A stretch of 15,272 nucleotides of DNA from Baffinella frigidus (lineage: Eukaryota; Cryptophyceae; Cryptomonadales; Baffinellaceae): positions 646,580 to 661,851 of the forward strand of contig MU646352.1 of assembly GCA_026770585.1 (NCBI GenBank), read 5' to 3'. Below are positions 1 to 7,567 of the stretch, one piece after another. A model generated the notes under the pieces. The model ran no database searches. It worked only from the letters and a program-made list of their open reading frames with translations, and was not told the origin of the DNA. Numbering within the stretch: the first letter of the stretch is position 1; each line of letters opens with the position of its first letter. The position numbers were made by a program, and so were the translations under genes.

Positions 1-3
1 TTA

Positions 4-68
4 TTACGGATCAAAGTCAATAGTAAAATCAGGAAATAAGGCCAAGAAGACCGCCACAGCTGCCAAGG
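4..68 (-). CDS. possible terminal exon, hydrophobic C-terminus
   Basis: An open frame follows a CAG acceptor at 69-71 that is preceded on the minus strand by a C-rich tract. It encodes about 20 residues, a hydrophobic stretch (AAVAVFLALFP) and then an acidic tail ending DFDP, with TAA at 4-6. The intron phase would be 1. I found no certain upstream exon. A segment ending at a GTGAGT donor near 1842 has the matching phase, but I read that segment as the 3' UTR of the plastid gene. This could be the last exon of another minus-strand gene, or chance. Confidence 0.2.
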
Positions 69-194
69 CTGATTCGCGCAAGGCGGAATAGCGATCGTCG
101 CGTAAGGGTGAATAGTGAGAAGAGGGGGGGGTGGGGGGTGCGCGAATGGAAGTAGAGAGATGAAAGTGCGTTTTTTACGGATCGAAACCTAGAG

Positions 195-312
195 TATACC
201 CCTTGGGTACCTCGCTCATAAGACAGCACCGGACCAACGTAGGGCCCTAGGCATAGTCCTACTGTAGGGTCCTGGGGGGGGGGCACTTTCTTATGAGCGT
301 GGTACCCCTGTA
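195..312. mobile_element. foldback element family F1, copy a (diverged)
   Basis: A short non-coding element of about 118 bp. Its inverted ends are variants of CAGGGGTACCTCGCTCATAAG and the reverse complement, flanked by TA. The centre carries the internal inverted words GGGCCCTAGG and CTACTGTAGGGTCCT. The left end is eroded (CCCCTTGGGTACC). It looks like a MITE: no coding capacity, and TA flanks as in Tc1/mariner-type elements. Confidence 0.6.
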
Positions 313-469
313 CACTGAGGAACCAGAGAGGTTATAGCCCTTGGTACGCTCGGATTTCAGCCCTCGTGATTCTTATTGCACTGAACTGTCTTAACGTCAA
401 CTTTCTGCGGTGATGAAATGCGTTTCGTTGACCCCCACGCTTTTTCCTGTGGAGAAAATCCTCAACCCT

Positions 470-568
470 GAACCCTCACCCCTCATCCCTCATCCCTCAA
501 CCCCCTAAACTCTCATCTCTCAACCCTAAATTCAAAACCCTAAGCCCTAAATCCTAAACCCTAAGACC
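470..568. repeat. degenerate telomere-like CCCTAAA tract
   Basis: About 100 bp of decayed seven-base units (CCCTCAT, CCCTCAA, CCCTAAA, CCCTAAG) with the C-rich strand on plus. It lies in the spacer downstream of the plastid gene. No gene is visible in 313-677. Confidence 0.6.
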
Positions 569-677
569 GGCGCAGAAGCTCATGGAATGGTCGAGAAAGA
601 TCTCGAACATTCCATCGAAAGCAAGTAAGGGGTTACTCACGTGCTGAGTTTTTTGGCGACTAGGTCCTGCATAGTCT

Positions 678-873
678 TAGAGCGGTTTTCGCATCTGTCG
701 GCCACCCACCGATATGAAATTATGAACAAGGGCTCCAATTCCGGCCACCTTTGTCATTTTTATCACAAAATAAAACTCTAAAACTTCAGAATCACGTCAA
801 AAGTTGCCGGAATTGGAGCCCTTGTTCATAATTTCATATCGGTGGGTGGCCGACAGATGCGAAAACCGCTCTA
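678..873. repeat. 196-bp palindromic element, perfect 68-bp arms
   Basis: Arms 678-745 and 806-873 are exact reverse complements, separated by a 60-bp AT-rich loop. The arms begin TAGAGCGGTTTTCGCATCTG. There is no coding frame. Identity over 68 bp implies a recent origin, gene conversion between arms, or selection for the hairpin. It could be a young MITE or a locus for a long hairpin RNA. Confidence 0.85.
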
Positions 874-954
874 CAAGGCCTTCACGGTAGAGAATACATG
901 GTGGCCATGTTGGTTTCGATCAGGGATAAACGCACAGTTTCTTCAACCGAAATC

Positions 955-1076
955 AAGTACAGGGGTTACTCGAGGCTGAGGACACGCACCGCCCCAAGGG
1001 TGTTCCTATGCTCCTAGGACCAGCCCTACCGTAGGACCCTATGTCGGCGCGTGTCCTCACTTCCGAGTAACCCCTA
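955..1076. mobile_element. foldback element family F2
   Basis: Inverted ends resemble CAGGGGTTACTCG, followed inward by GAGGACACGC and its complement. The outer CAGGGG is shared with family F1 but the inner sequence differs. The right end abuts F1 copy b directly and has lost two bases of the expected CCCCTGTA. The centre has CTAGGACC and CCTACCGTAGGACC words like the other families. Confidence 0.6.
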
Positions 1077-1196
1077 CAGGGGTACCTCGCTCATAAGAAA
1101 CCGCCCCCCCCCCTAGGACCACCGTAGGGCCCTAGGCATGGGCATACTGTAGGGTCCCAGGGGGAGGCGGTTTCTTATGAGCGAGGTACCCCTGTA
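1075..1196. mobile_element. foldback element family F1, copy b
   Basis: A full-length F1 copy, 122 bp including TA at both ends. The near-perfect inverted ends CAGGGGTACCTCGCTCATAAG are followed by AAACCGCC and its complement. It sits directly against the F2 element on its left. Confidence 0.75.
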
Positions 1197-1307
1197 GTGT
1201 CCTGTGGACAGGCCTACTGGAGGGCGTCCATTCCAGCTACTGTCTTCTGATTTCTGGATTCATTAGAGAGCAATCGCTGTTTAGCCAAACCCGTGCCATC
1301 GCCAGCC

Positions 1308-1692
1308 TACGGGGGTACCTCGCTCATAAGAAACAGCCCCCCCCCTTTTCGTACGAGCGCAGTGAAGTGTAACGTAGATGCATGCACGCACACACATGTA
1401 CATTGCTCGGTCTGTACAGGGGTACCTCGCTCATAAGAAACAGCCCCCCCCCTAGGACCACCAAAGGGCCCTAGGCATAGGCCTGCTGTAGGGTCCCAGG
1501 GGGAGGCACTTTCTTATGAGCGAGGTACCCCTGTAAGGAACGGACAGAGCACACTTCACGTCGCGGCAGCCGGAATCCACATCTTGATTAACCAAGCTAG
1601 AGATGTGCCACACCTAGCCACATCTAGGTTCCCACAGCCCTACTGTAGGGTCCTGGGAGGGCGCGGTTTCTTCTGGGCGAGGTACCCCTGTA
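1308..1692. mobile_element. F1 element split by nested insertion (halves 1308-1345 and 1636-1692)
   Basis: A left F1 half (GGGGGTACCTCGCTCATAAG) lies at 1308-1345 and a right half (GGGCGAGGTACCCCTGTA) at 1636-1692. Between them is an inner inverted pair (AGTGAAGTGT near 1366 and ACACTTCAC near 1551) that encloses the intact F1 copy at 1415-1535. The simplest reading is an F1 copy invaded by other sequence and then by a second F1. Two independent half-elements would look similar. Confidence 0.45.
1415..1535. mobile_element. foldback element family F1, copy d
   Basis: A full-length 121-bp F1 copy with TA at both ends and inverted termini CAGGGGTACCTCGCTCATAAG. Its core is nearly the same as copy b, with a poly-C run next to CTAGGACCACC. 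Confidence 0.75.
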
Positions 1693-1797
1693 TGTTCCCT
1701 GTAAGTGGCCAGGCAGTCAAATTTTACTGCCAAGAGGTCACAGCCAGGTCCTAGGGCCCTACGGTAGGGCGTATGGGCCTACTAGCCACTTAAGGGA
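1693..1797. mobile_element. foldback element family F3, copy a
   Basis: About 105 bp with ends resembling TCCCTTAAGTGGCC and the complement. It has an internal palindrome (GGCAGTCAAATTTTACTGCC) and the CTACGGTAGGG word. A second copy lies at 2800-2896 in opposite internal orientation. A motif CGGCAGCCGGAATCCA(C/G)ATCTT occurs at 1565 and again at 1807 beside this element. Confidence 0.55.
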
Positions 1798-1827
1798 TAT
1801 ACGCCGCGGCAGCCGGGAATCCAGATC

Positions 1828-1833
1828 TTTATT
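1828..1833 (-). promoter_or_regulatory. candidate polyadenylation signal AATAAA of the plastid gene
   Basis: AATAAA on the minus strand lies about 123 nt beyond the TAA of the plastid protein gene. This is the first perfect hexamer after the stop. It is a plausible cleavage signal, but many algae do not depend on AATAAA. Confidence 0.35.
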
Positions 1834-1955
1834 AAACTCACGCAAATCCCACCGCTCGCTGTGAGCAGAGAGCCCGGCTGGCGACTTCCCCAGCATCAGT
1901 TTTTCCGTCCCGAATGTTCGGAACACGGGTCTTGTTGTTCGCACACGGAGGCTGC

Positions 1956-3207
1956 TTAGAAGAGGGTGGCGAGGACCTGGGTTAGGGTTGAGGGTTGAGG
2001 GTTGAGGTTTTGAGTTTAGTTGGGGTTCAGGCTATTGATTAGGGTTTTTAGTGTTTAGTGTTTTTACCAGCCAGGGTTTAGGGTTTAGGGTTTACAGGCC
2101 AGGGTTTAGGGTTTAGGGTTTAGGCTTCGCAAGCTAAGGTTTAGGGTTTGGGGTTTGGGGTTTGGGGTTTGGGGTTTGGGGTTTGGGGTTTGGGGTTTGG
2201 GGTTTGGGGTGTACAAGCCAGACGGCGATGGCCGCCATGGCCGCGCGCGAGTTGGTCAGCTCCGCCTTCGCGGTGAAGATCTGCGAACAACACATACTTG
2301 ATTAGTCAACTTTCGCATACACACACACACACACACACACACACATACCCACACAGCGGGCTACGAAGGAATTTTCGGGCGCCGAGAGCCCGAGTTTCCG
2401 TTACCTTATCTGTAGGGACCCCTTTTGTCCCTACGGGTTGCCAACCGTAGGGTCCTAGGTCTCATCGCTTAGGGGTTGTTCGAAATCCCTTCGAAGTCCG
2501 CTGTGTGACACACACGAATTACTCAACTGTCACACGATTACCCAGCTGCCAGTCAACTGAGAGACACAGGATTACTCAACTGAGAGACTTCTGTCCGTCT
2601 ATTTTCTGGTACAAGATCGCCGAAATCCGGTGAGAAGGGCCTTAACCGATTTAGAGTTTGAGTCCCTTGTGATGGCCGGTGGGGCCAGCGTTGTCAGAAC
2701 GAAGCCCGCTCTGACAGCGCCAGGCTCTGGATGCGGGCCGTGAGATCACGCGTATCGCATCTTTCGCACGCACGTCTTGCTAAACCCTAAACCCTATCCC
2801 TTCAGTGGCCAGTAGGCTCATACGCCCTACCGTAGGGGCCTGGGACCTCCTAGGACCTCGCAGGGGTCAATTTTGACCCCATGGCCACTTAAGGGATGCG
2901 CCTGGCTTGCGAGTTCCCGTACCACTGTGGCCTTAACTGCCGTGCATGGTGTTCTAGGGCGATGACGTAACCGGGCAGAGAATTAGTACCAGCACCATCC
3001 GCAGTCAGAACGTAGTGGGATAACCAAATCTCCAAGATACCAGGACAGTGCGTGGTCACACAAAACTGTTTTGTCTGGAAAAGCTGCCCCCTAGTTGTTT
3101 CTTCTCTCTCTTCTTTCTGCTCTCTCTTCTTTCTCCTCTCTCCCATCTATCCCTTCTCCAATCTCCTACCCTACACCCTAACCCCGAAACCCACCAAGCT
3201 CGGAGAT

Positions 3208-3246
<39 letters not shown>

Positions 3247-6200
3247 AAGAGAGGGGGCGTACCCCGTCGAGACCCAGGGAGGTGTAGAAGCCCATGATGG
3301 TGTCGCGCACTGACATCGGCACCACCGCGTTGAAAAGCCTGCGGTTGGGGGTTGGGGTTTAGGGATAAGGGTTTTAGGGTCGGACCCGTGCTATGTGTTA
3401 AGAGAGAAAGAGAGATGTATACAGAGACATCTTTCTTTCTTGATACCCGCATGGCCATCGTGCCACCCCCCCCCCCCCCCCCCCCCCGACATATCTTCAA
3501 GGGGGTGTTCTTCCAGTGGTGAACATACCCTGACGATTCAAGATCAAGAGCCGACGCTATTCCCTCCAAAAACGGTGGTTCGCACGTACTCCAATCACGC
3601 CGCAACACCGACTCCAAGCCAATCAGGGTACTTAAGCTTGCGGTAATGAGGAAGCAAACTGACTTCAAGCACTACGCTCACACTGACTCGAAGCCATCGC
3701 CAAACCGCTAGGAGCAATCTCATCTCGGAACGTGCCAGAATCTGTCCCACCTAAAAAACGCAATGCGCAGGCGGTCCAATTTAGGATGTAGAGATTGGGG
3801 GTAAGCGTTTAGGGGTGGGGACGTACGCAATCCCCCGGCGGTCCTCAGTGCGAGCGTCGAAGACGGGCGGGAGGGACGCGAGCACAATCGTGCCTGCACG
3901 CGACACCACAGTTAATAAACCTGAAGGGCGCGACGCAAGCACACTGATGCCTGAGGGGATTTCCGACAGTTAAATAAACATAATTAATCCATCAGCAATA
4001 AAAATAATTTATCAGCAGAGAGGGCCCCCGGAGAACACGCGAGAACAAGACGCCTGCGCGCACTTCCAACAGATGATAAAATAATTAACCAGGAATTAAA
4101 AATGATAATTCAGTGGAGAGGGCACCCGGAGAACACGGGGAACGCTACTTTTATCGTTTCAACCAAGGCTTCTCCGCACGAGCACATGACTGTATCAACA
4201 AAATACACCATGTGGCATGCCGGCTGGCGGGGTGTGCGTCCGGAGCTGCTAGGGGTGGCGCTCTGTGCGCTGCTGCGTCAAGTCTGCTTCTCCGCACAAG
4301 CACTTCAAGTACGCGCGGGTGCCACACATCTGTGGGTCCTATGTGTCCTACGGGTCTTCTGGTTTTTTGTTGCGCCTCCCGATTCGGAGGCACGGCCCCG
4401 ATCATCCAACCTTCAACCATGAACCCTAAACCTTCAGCCCTCAAGGGGGGACTTGCAGGGTCCGCGTGACGCTAGGGCCCTGGGGAGGGTGCACATCCGC
4501 CGGTAGTCTGGGGACACAGTCCCGTGTAGGATGACCGGAGAGACTTTACAAAAGTCACGTCCACTAGGAGATACAGGCCGCACGTAAAGGCAGGAACATA
4601 CGATGACACTAAATGCACCACGTGGTTCACTTGCGGTAGGCGCACACGTTGGTGTATTTGCTGTATCGAGACACCAATCTCGCAAGTCGGCTGGCTGCCG
4701 ACATACCAGACCCATGTTCCCCTTGTTTGGTCCCCTCAGCTTTCTCAGAGGAGCTCCGGACCCATTGCATTACATACATAAATACATACGCAGCTGCGTC
4801 CGGGAGCTGTCGGGGGTGGGCGATGCGTGCGCTGCCGTCAAGTTTGCTTATCAAGACAACTTAGATGAGAACTTGACGTTTCACCCTCCACTCAAGGCCA
4901 GAGAAGGGACTATTTTCGAGGCAGGCAACATGGCAGGCAACAGGCGTCAACTAAGGGACGAGAGTACCTGGCTCTGTCTCAGACTATTCGGGCTCACCAA
5001 TGTGATTATCCCAGGCTCTTTCCCGCTCCAAAGTTGATGGATTTGTACCGCAAACCCAGCATGTCAACTTGAGAATAGTCTTACAGTGAACCCGGGTGAG
5101 GCAGGGAATAACAAAGAAGACGGCGCAGTACCAACGAGCATGGTGGCCATGAAGGGGTGCTCCGCAAGCTGGGTGAGGATGTCGCCGTTGAACGTCTCCC
5201 CAAGCCCCAGCAGGAACGCAACCTGACGTTGTTCCACGTGTTATTCCCCCAATTCGTTGCATCGTTCCAAAGATTCGTCAACAACCCTGACATCAAACCC
5301 CCGCTTCGTTACATTGCCGGCTGGGCTGTTGGGTAGTTAGAGACCAGAATAGAGACCGGTGGTGCATGCCAACACGGCCTCGAGTGATCTCGCTCGCGAA
5401 CCCTAGCCCCTCCACCCTCCACTCCACACTAACCCCTAAGCCCTGAAACACGAATCCCCGATTCGTCGACAACCCTGACATGATACCCCCGATTCGTTGA
5501 CAACGCATCCCCGATTTGTGACATCGAATTCCCGATGCGTCAACAACGCACACGCCTACCACCTACCAATCCCAATATGTATATATGTCCATGTATACGC
5601 AGATACAGATGCAGATCGTGTAATCATAACAACAAACCTCAACTCTGCCGAGACAACCAGCATTCGAATTCCTTCCATGGGGATTCGAACGGGAGAAAAA
5701 GCACCAAATTCATTGCGCGTGACAAGCCCGTGATTAACGCAGAATTTTCCCTCCAGGGAGGGCAGAGCTGCTCCGCCCCCAAATCGTGTTGTTGCCCCCC
5801 CCTCAAAAATGTCGTATCTAGACAAGAGATAAGCCTACCACCTGCTACATTGCAAGGGTTTCGACGTTCATTAACCAATTAGACTGTCATCAAACAACTT
5901 TGCCTGTATTCAGTATGTTTGCCAACACCGTATGCGCCAACAGCCGCAATGAAACTCACATCACACTCTTCGCACGGCGGTCTCCCTGTGCTTTCGGACC
6001 AACCCAAAGTCAACTATTTTGACATTTGACCCAACCCGCAATTTCCCGAAACGGGGGACTAAGGAGCACCAACGGGGGACTAAGGTGCACCTGAGCGACG
6101 CGACCGTTGACGGTCTCCGCGAACTCGGTGAAGCCAACCTGCCATCAGAGCGCGATTTTCAGGCGACTGTCCTATCCACGCCGGGTGACTGAACCGCGCG

Positions 6201-7448
6201 GTGTCTCTGCCAGGACGGCGACTCATCCGGGCAAGTATCGGCAGTGAAGAGCAAAAAAACCTGTGGTTTTGACAGGCCAAAGTCGGGGGTTCGAGGCCTC
6301 TGCAGCGGGCCCAGGCGACCCCCCCCCCCCCCCCGGGAAGGGACGCGGCCACACGCCCTCGCACCTCAAGGCTTTCCATCGTTTGCCCACCCCCCCGCGT
6401 TCGACAACGGGTGTCGGACCCGGAGAAAGCCGCCCCCCTAGTGGAGGGCAAGGCTTTGAGGTCCTGTAGGTTATTTTAACTCCCACCATAGGTTACCCTG
6501 GTCGGATCAGAGCAACGCCTTGTTACAAACCGACCTTTGGAACCGAACTCTGCACGTCAACATCGGATCCCCAAGTCGAGGGAAGAGGGCACGTGAGACA
6601 CACCTCACGGATGATGGCATCGCCGATCACCTCCCCCATCAGGTACCCCTCGCGCTCCTTGATGTAGTCCTTGCGCTGCAGGAACTGGAACAGGTCCGTG
6701 ATCTGCCCCCCGGGACCGTGTCTCAGTGCTCTATGCCGAAGTGCTCTATGCCGCGTGCCGTCCGCGGAGACGCGGTTCCCTTCGCGCCTCCATCCAGGCC
6801 CGGCTCACGAAGCGGTTCCGAGAGCGGGGGGAGCAGGCAGCGATGCCTGTCCATGGGGCGCTGCCTGCAGAAGATTCGAGGAGGTCGCACGCTCCACGCG
6901 AGCCTGGATTTCGCTTTCGATGCGACCGAGACATTGCGCCGGGGGAATGGGGGCTGGGTAGGGCGATGCGGCACTGGGCACCGGGTCAAAGGGGCAGCAG
7001 CGGGGGAGGCACCTCGGTGTTCCCCTCAGCGAACGGCTTCGCGAGACCCAGGTCGGCGGGCTCCAGGCCTTCCGACATGCGGAGCCCTGACGCCTGCAAC
7101 GTAATGGCCACACTTAGACCCCATTCCGACGCGGGATCTTCGTTCTACGCGCCGCAAAGGCCGCTTGGGCGGTCACCAGATGGGCCACACGGTCTATACA
7201 CATCCATCAAAAGTTCCAGTATCGTGCTGCAGCCCGCAATGCTCTCCTGTCGCTAGTGCCGCGGACCACGGCGGCAGGGTGGCCGCTCAATTAATCGTAG
7301 GGTTACGGGGGGCACTCGCCCGCTGGGCGCACGCGGCGGCCGGGCGGAGGGAGAGGGGGGGCGCGAGGCGCGCGGGACCGGCCATGAAGCCGGCCGCCGG
7401 GGCGGCCAGCATGGCGACGAGCGCGCAGGCGAAGATGGAACTGTGCAT
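1956..7448 (-). CDS. plastid-targeted Hlip/LHC-like membrane protein, eight exons
   Basis: Exons on minus: 7448-7307, 7086-7013, 6702-6604, 5222-5132, 3893-3827, 3338-3263, 2280-2215, 1976-1956 (TAA). Every intron is GT-AG and all junction phases agree (1,0,0,1,2,0,0), giving 211 residues. Residues 1-20 are a signal peptide (MHSSIFACALVAMLAAPAAG). F21 starts a Ser/Ala/Arg/Pro-rich transit region ending near LRM, the layout used to enter complex red plastids. A hydrophobic helix lies at about 128-147. The C-terminus (185-211) has FTAKAE then ELTNSRAAM, the ExxNxRxAM chlorophyll-binding signature, in a helix ending at the stop. One such motif suggests a Hlip/LIL/SEP-type protein acting in thylakoid photoprotection or assembly (family inference) rather than a three-helix antenna. 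Residues 49-127 match nothing I recognise. The weakest splice sites are the GTGCCT and GTGTGT donors. AT-rich sequence lies 30-55 bp upstream of the ATG. Confidence 0.78.
1980..2145. repeat. interrupted telomere-like TTTAGGG tracts in intron 7
   Basis: TTAGGG/TTGAGGG units at 1980-2008 and runs of GGGTTTA at about 2076-2094 and 2100-2124. The runs are separated by related spacer words (CCAGCCA, CAGGCCA, CAAGCTA, then CAAGCCA at 2214). On the coding (minus) strand the first part reads as CCTCAACCCTAACCCAG and forms the pyrimidine tract and acceptor of exon 8. Confidence 0.7.
2147..2209. repeat. nine perfect TTTGGGG units
   Basis: Nine uninterrupted copies of TTTGGGG, a one-base variant of the neighbouring TTTAGGG. 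The array begins 5 bp from the GTAC donor of exon 7 of the plastid gene, so the coding-strand intron starts GTACAC and then runs into CCCCAAA repeats. Confidence 0.9.
2319..2345. repeat. (AC)n microsatellite
   Basis: About thirteen AC units in intron 6 of the plastid gene, 38 bp from the exon 7 acceptor. On the coding strand it reads (GT)n. Confidence 0.9.
2350..2507. mobile_element. foldback element family F4
   Basis: Inverted ends CACACAGCGGGCTACGAAGG and CCTTCGAAGTCCGCTGTGTG enclose inner hairpins (GGGACCCCTTTTGTCCC; CGGGCGCCGAGAGCCCG). A related left end (CACACAGCGGGCTACGGATG) occurs at 13574. The end contains CACACAG, so it could serve as a splice acceptor in sense orientation. It lies in intron 6 of the plastid gene. 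Confidence 0.6.
2688..2720. repeat. short hairpin
   Basis: GCGTTGTCAGA (2688-2698) pairs with TCTGACAGCGC (2710-2720), with one G-T pair and an 11-bp loop. It is inside intron 6. The rest of 2510-2790 shows only short repeated words (AC-rich GTGTGACACACACG and repeated GATTACTCAACTG), and no exon fits the gene's phase. Confidence 0.5.
2800..2896. mobile_element. foldback element family F3, copy b
   Basis: Ends ATCCCTTCAGTGGCC and GGCCACTTAAGGGAT, with an inner palindrome GGGGTCAATTTTGACCCC near the right end and CTACCGTAGG near the left. It is homologous to the copy at 1693-1797. It lies in intron 6 of the plastid gene, just left of TTTAGGG-like words. Confidence 0.6.
3209..3252. repeat. (GA)n microsatellite at donor of exon 6
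   Basis: About 20 GA units plus GAAA units. On the coding strand the intron begins GTACGCCCCCTCTC and then runs through this CT-rich tract. A further CT-rich region (3095-3170) follows. Confidence 0.9.
3343..3383. repeat. degenerate telomere-like tract at exon 6 acceptor
   Basis: On the coding strand the sequence reads ACCCTAAAACCC, then CCCTAAACCCCAACCCCC, then AACCGCAG. The tract therefore forms the pyrimidine-rich stretch directly before exon 6 of the plastid gene. Confidence 0.6.
3466..3487. repeat. poly-C run (22 C)
   Basis: Twenty-two consecutive C in intron 5 of the plastid gene. No exon or element is visible in 3500-3820 apart from loosely repeated GACTCCAAGCC words. Confidence 0.9.
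3872..4062. repeat. three degenerate copies of an acceptor/exon-start segment
   Basis: Related segments lie at 3872-3901, 3927-3957 and 4031-4062. On minus each reads roughly (T/G)CAGGCN, then TGT(T/G)CT(C/T)GCGT. The first contains the CAG acceptor and start of exon 5 of the plastid gene. The linked sequence CAGTTAATAAAC and variants follow each copy on plus. Acceptor regions have apparently been duplicated inside intron 4. Confidence 0.5.
4017..4142. repeat. direct repeat, two copies of about 28 bp
   Basis: GAGAGGGCCCCCGGAGAACA at 4017 and GAGAGGGCACCCGGAGAACA at 4115 differ at one base within this stretch and are 98 bp apart, with AT-rich sequence between them. They lie in intron 4. The rest of 4143-4900 holds a short CCCTAAA-like patch (4421-4443) but no exon that I can support. 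Confidence 0.6.
4960..5110 (-). repeat. dispersed repeat F5, copy in intron 4
   Basis: The reverse complement matches 14265-14400 over about 130 bp, sharing CAAGTTGACATGCTGGGTTT, then GCGGTACA, ATCCATCA and GGTGAGCCCGAATAG. In sense orientation it begins about 25 bp after the donor of exon 4 of the plastid gene. Confidence 0.65.
5225..5560. repeat. irregular minisatellite of GATTCGTYGACAAC-type units
   Basis: Degenerate units of about 20 and 33 bp containing CCCCGATTCGTCGACAAC, some extended with CCTGACAT. They are clearest at 5455-5550 and weaker at 5245-5310. The array lies in intron 3 of the plastid gene, beginning next to the exon 4 acceptor. Confidence 0.5.
6051..6091. repeat. tandem 21-bp duplication
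   Basis: ACGGGGGACTAAGGAGCACC (6051-6070) is repeated at 6072-6091 with one change. It lies in intron 3 of the plastid gene. A 16-C run lies at 6319-6334. I see no exon in 5600-6600. Confidence 0.8.
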
Positions 7449-7543
7449 GGCGCGGGAGGGGTGTTTGGGACGCGGCTTTGAACGAGCTTTAAAAATCGCT
7501 TTTAAGCAGCGAGAAATCGGTCAACTTCTTGGGACATTTGCTG

Positions 7544-7567
7544 CCCTTTTGTGAACTTCACAAAGGG
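7544..7567. repeat. hairpin over the stop codon of the signal-peptide gene
   Basis: CCCTTTTGTGAA (7544-7555) pairs with TTCACAAAGGG (7557-7567), with one bulged base. Weaker flanking CATTT/AAATG pairing lies outside it. The minus-strand TGA at 7560-7558 falls inside. It lies in the 109-bp gap side between the two minus-strand genes and could take part in 3'-end formation. Confidence 0.55.

Noticed and set aside
1842-1944. Minus-strand frame with EKLMLGKSPAGL ending at a GTGAGT donor
   Set aside because: No acceptor in the required phase links it to exon 7, whereas exon 8 fits exactly. It is better read as 3' UTR, though an alternative 3' end is possible.
2319-2345. CRISPR-like or promoter function for the simple repeats
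   Set aside because: These are ordinary microsatellites inside introns, without spacers or associated genes.
3207-3668. 153-residue minus-strand open frame
   Set aside because: Most of it is translated poly-C, CT repeat and telomere-like sequence. The real exon 6 (3338-3263) is in another frame.
6805-7008. Minus-strand segment reading LGRIESEIQARVERATSS as a further exon
   Set aside because: It looks coding, but I found no acceptor and donor pair in a phase that joins exons 2 and 3, which already fit each other directly.
6520-7256. Long plus-strand open frames of 176-194 residues
   Set aside because: They run opposite exons 2 and 3 of the plastid gene. Their length reflects high GC with few stops, and the composition is Arg/Gly/Pro-rich without motifs.
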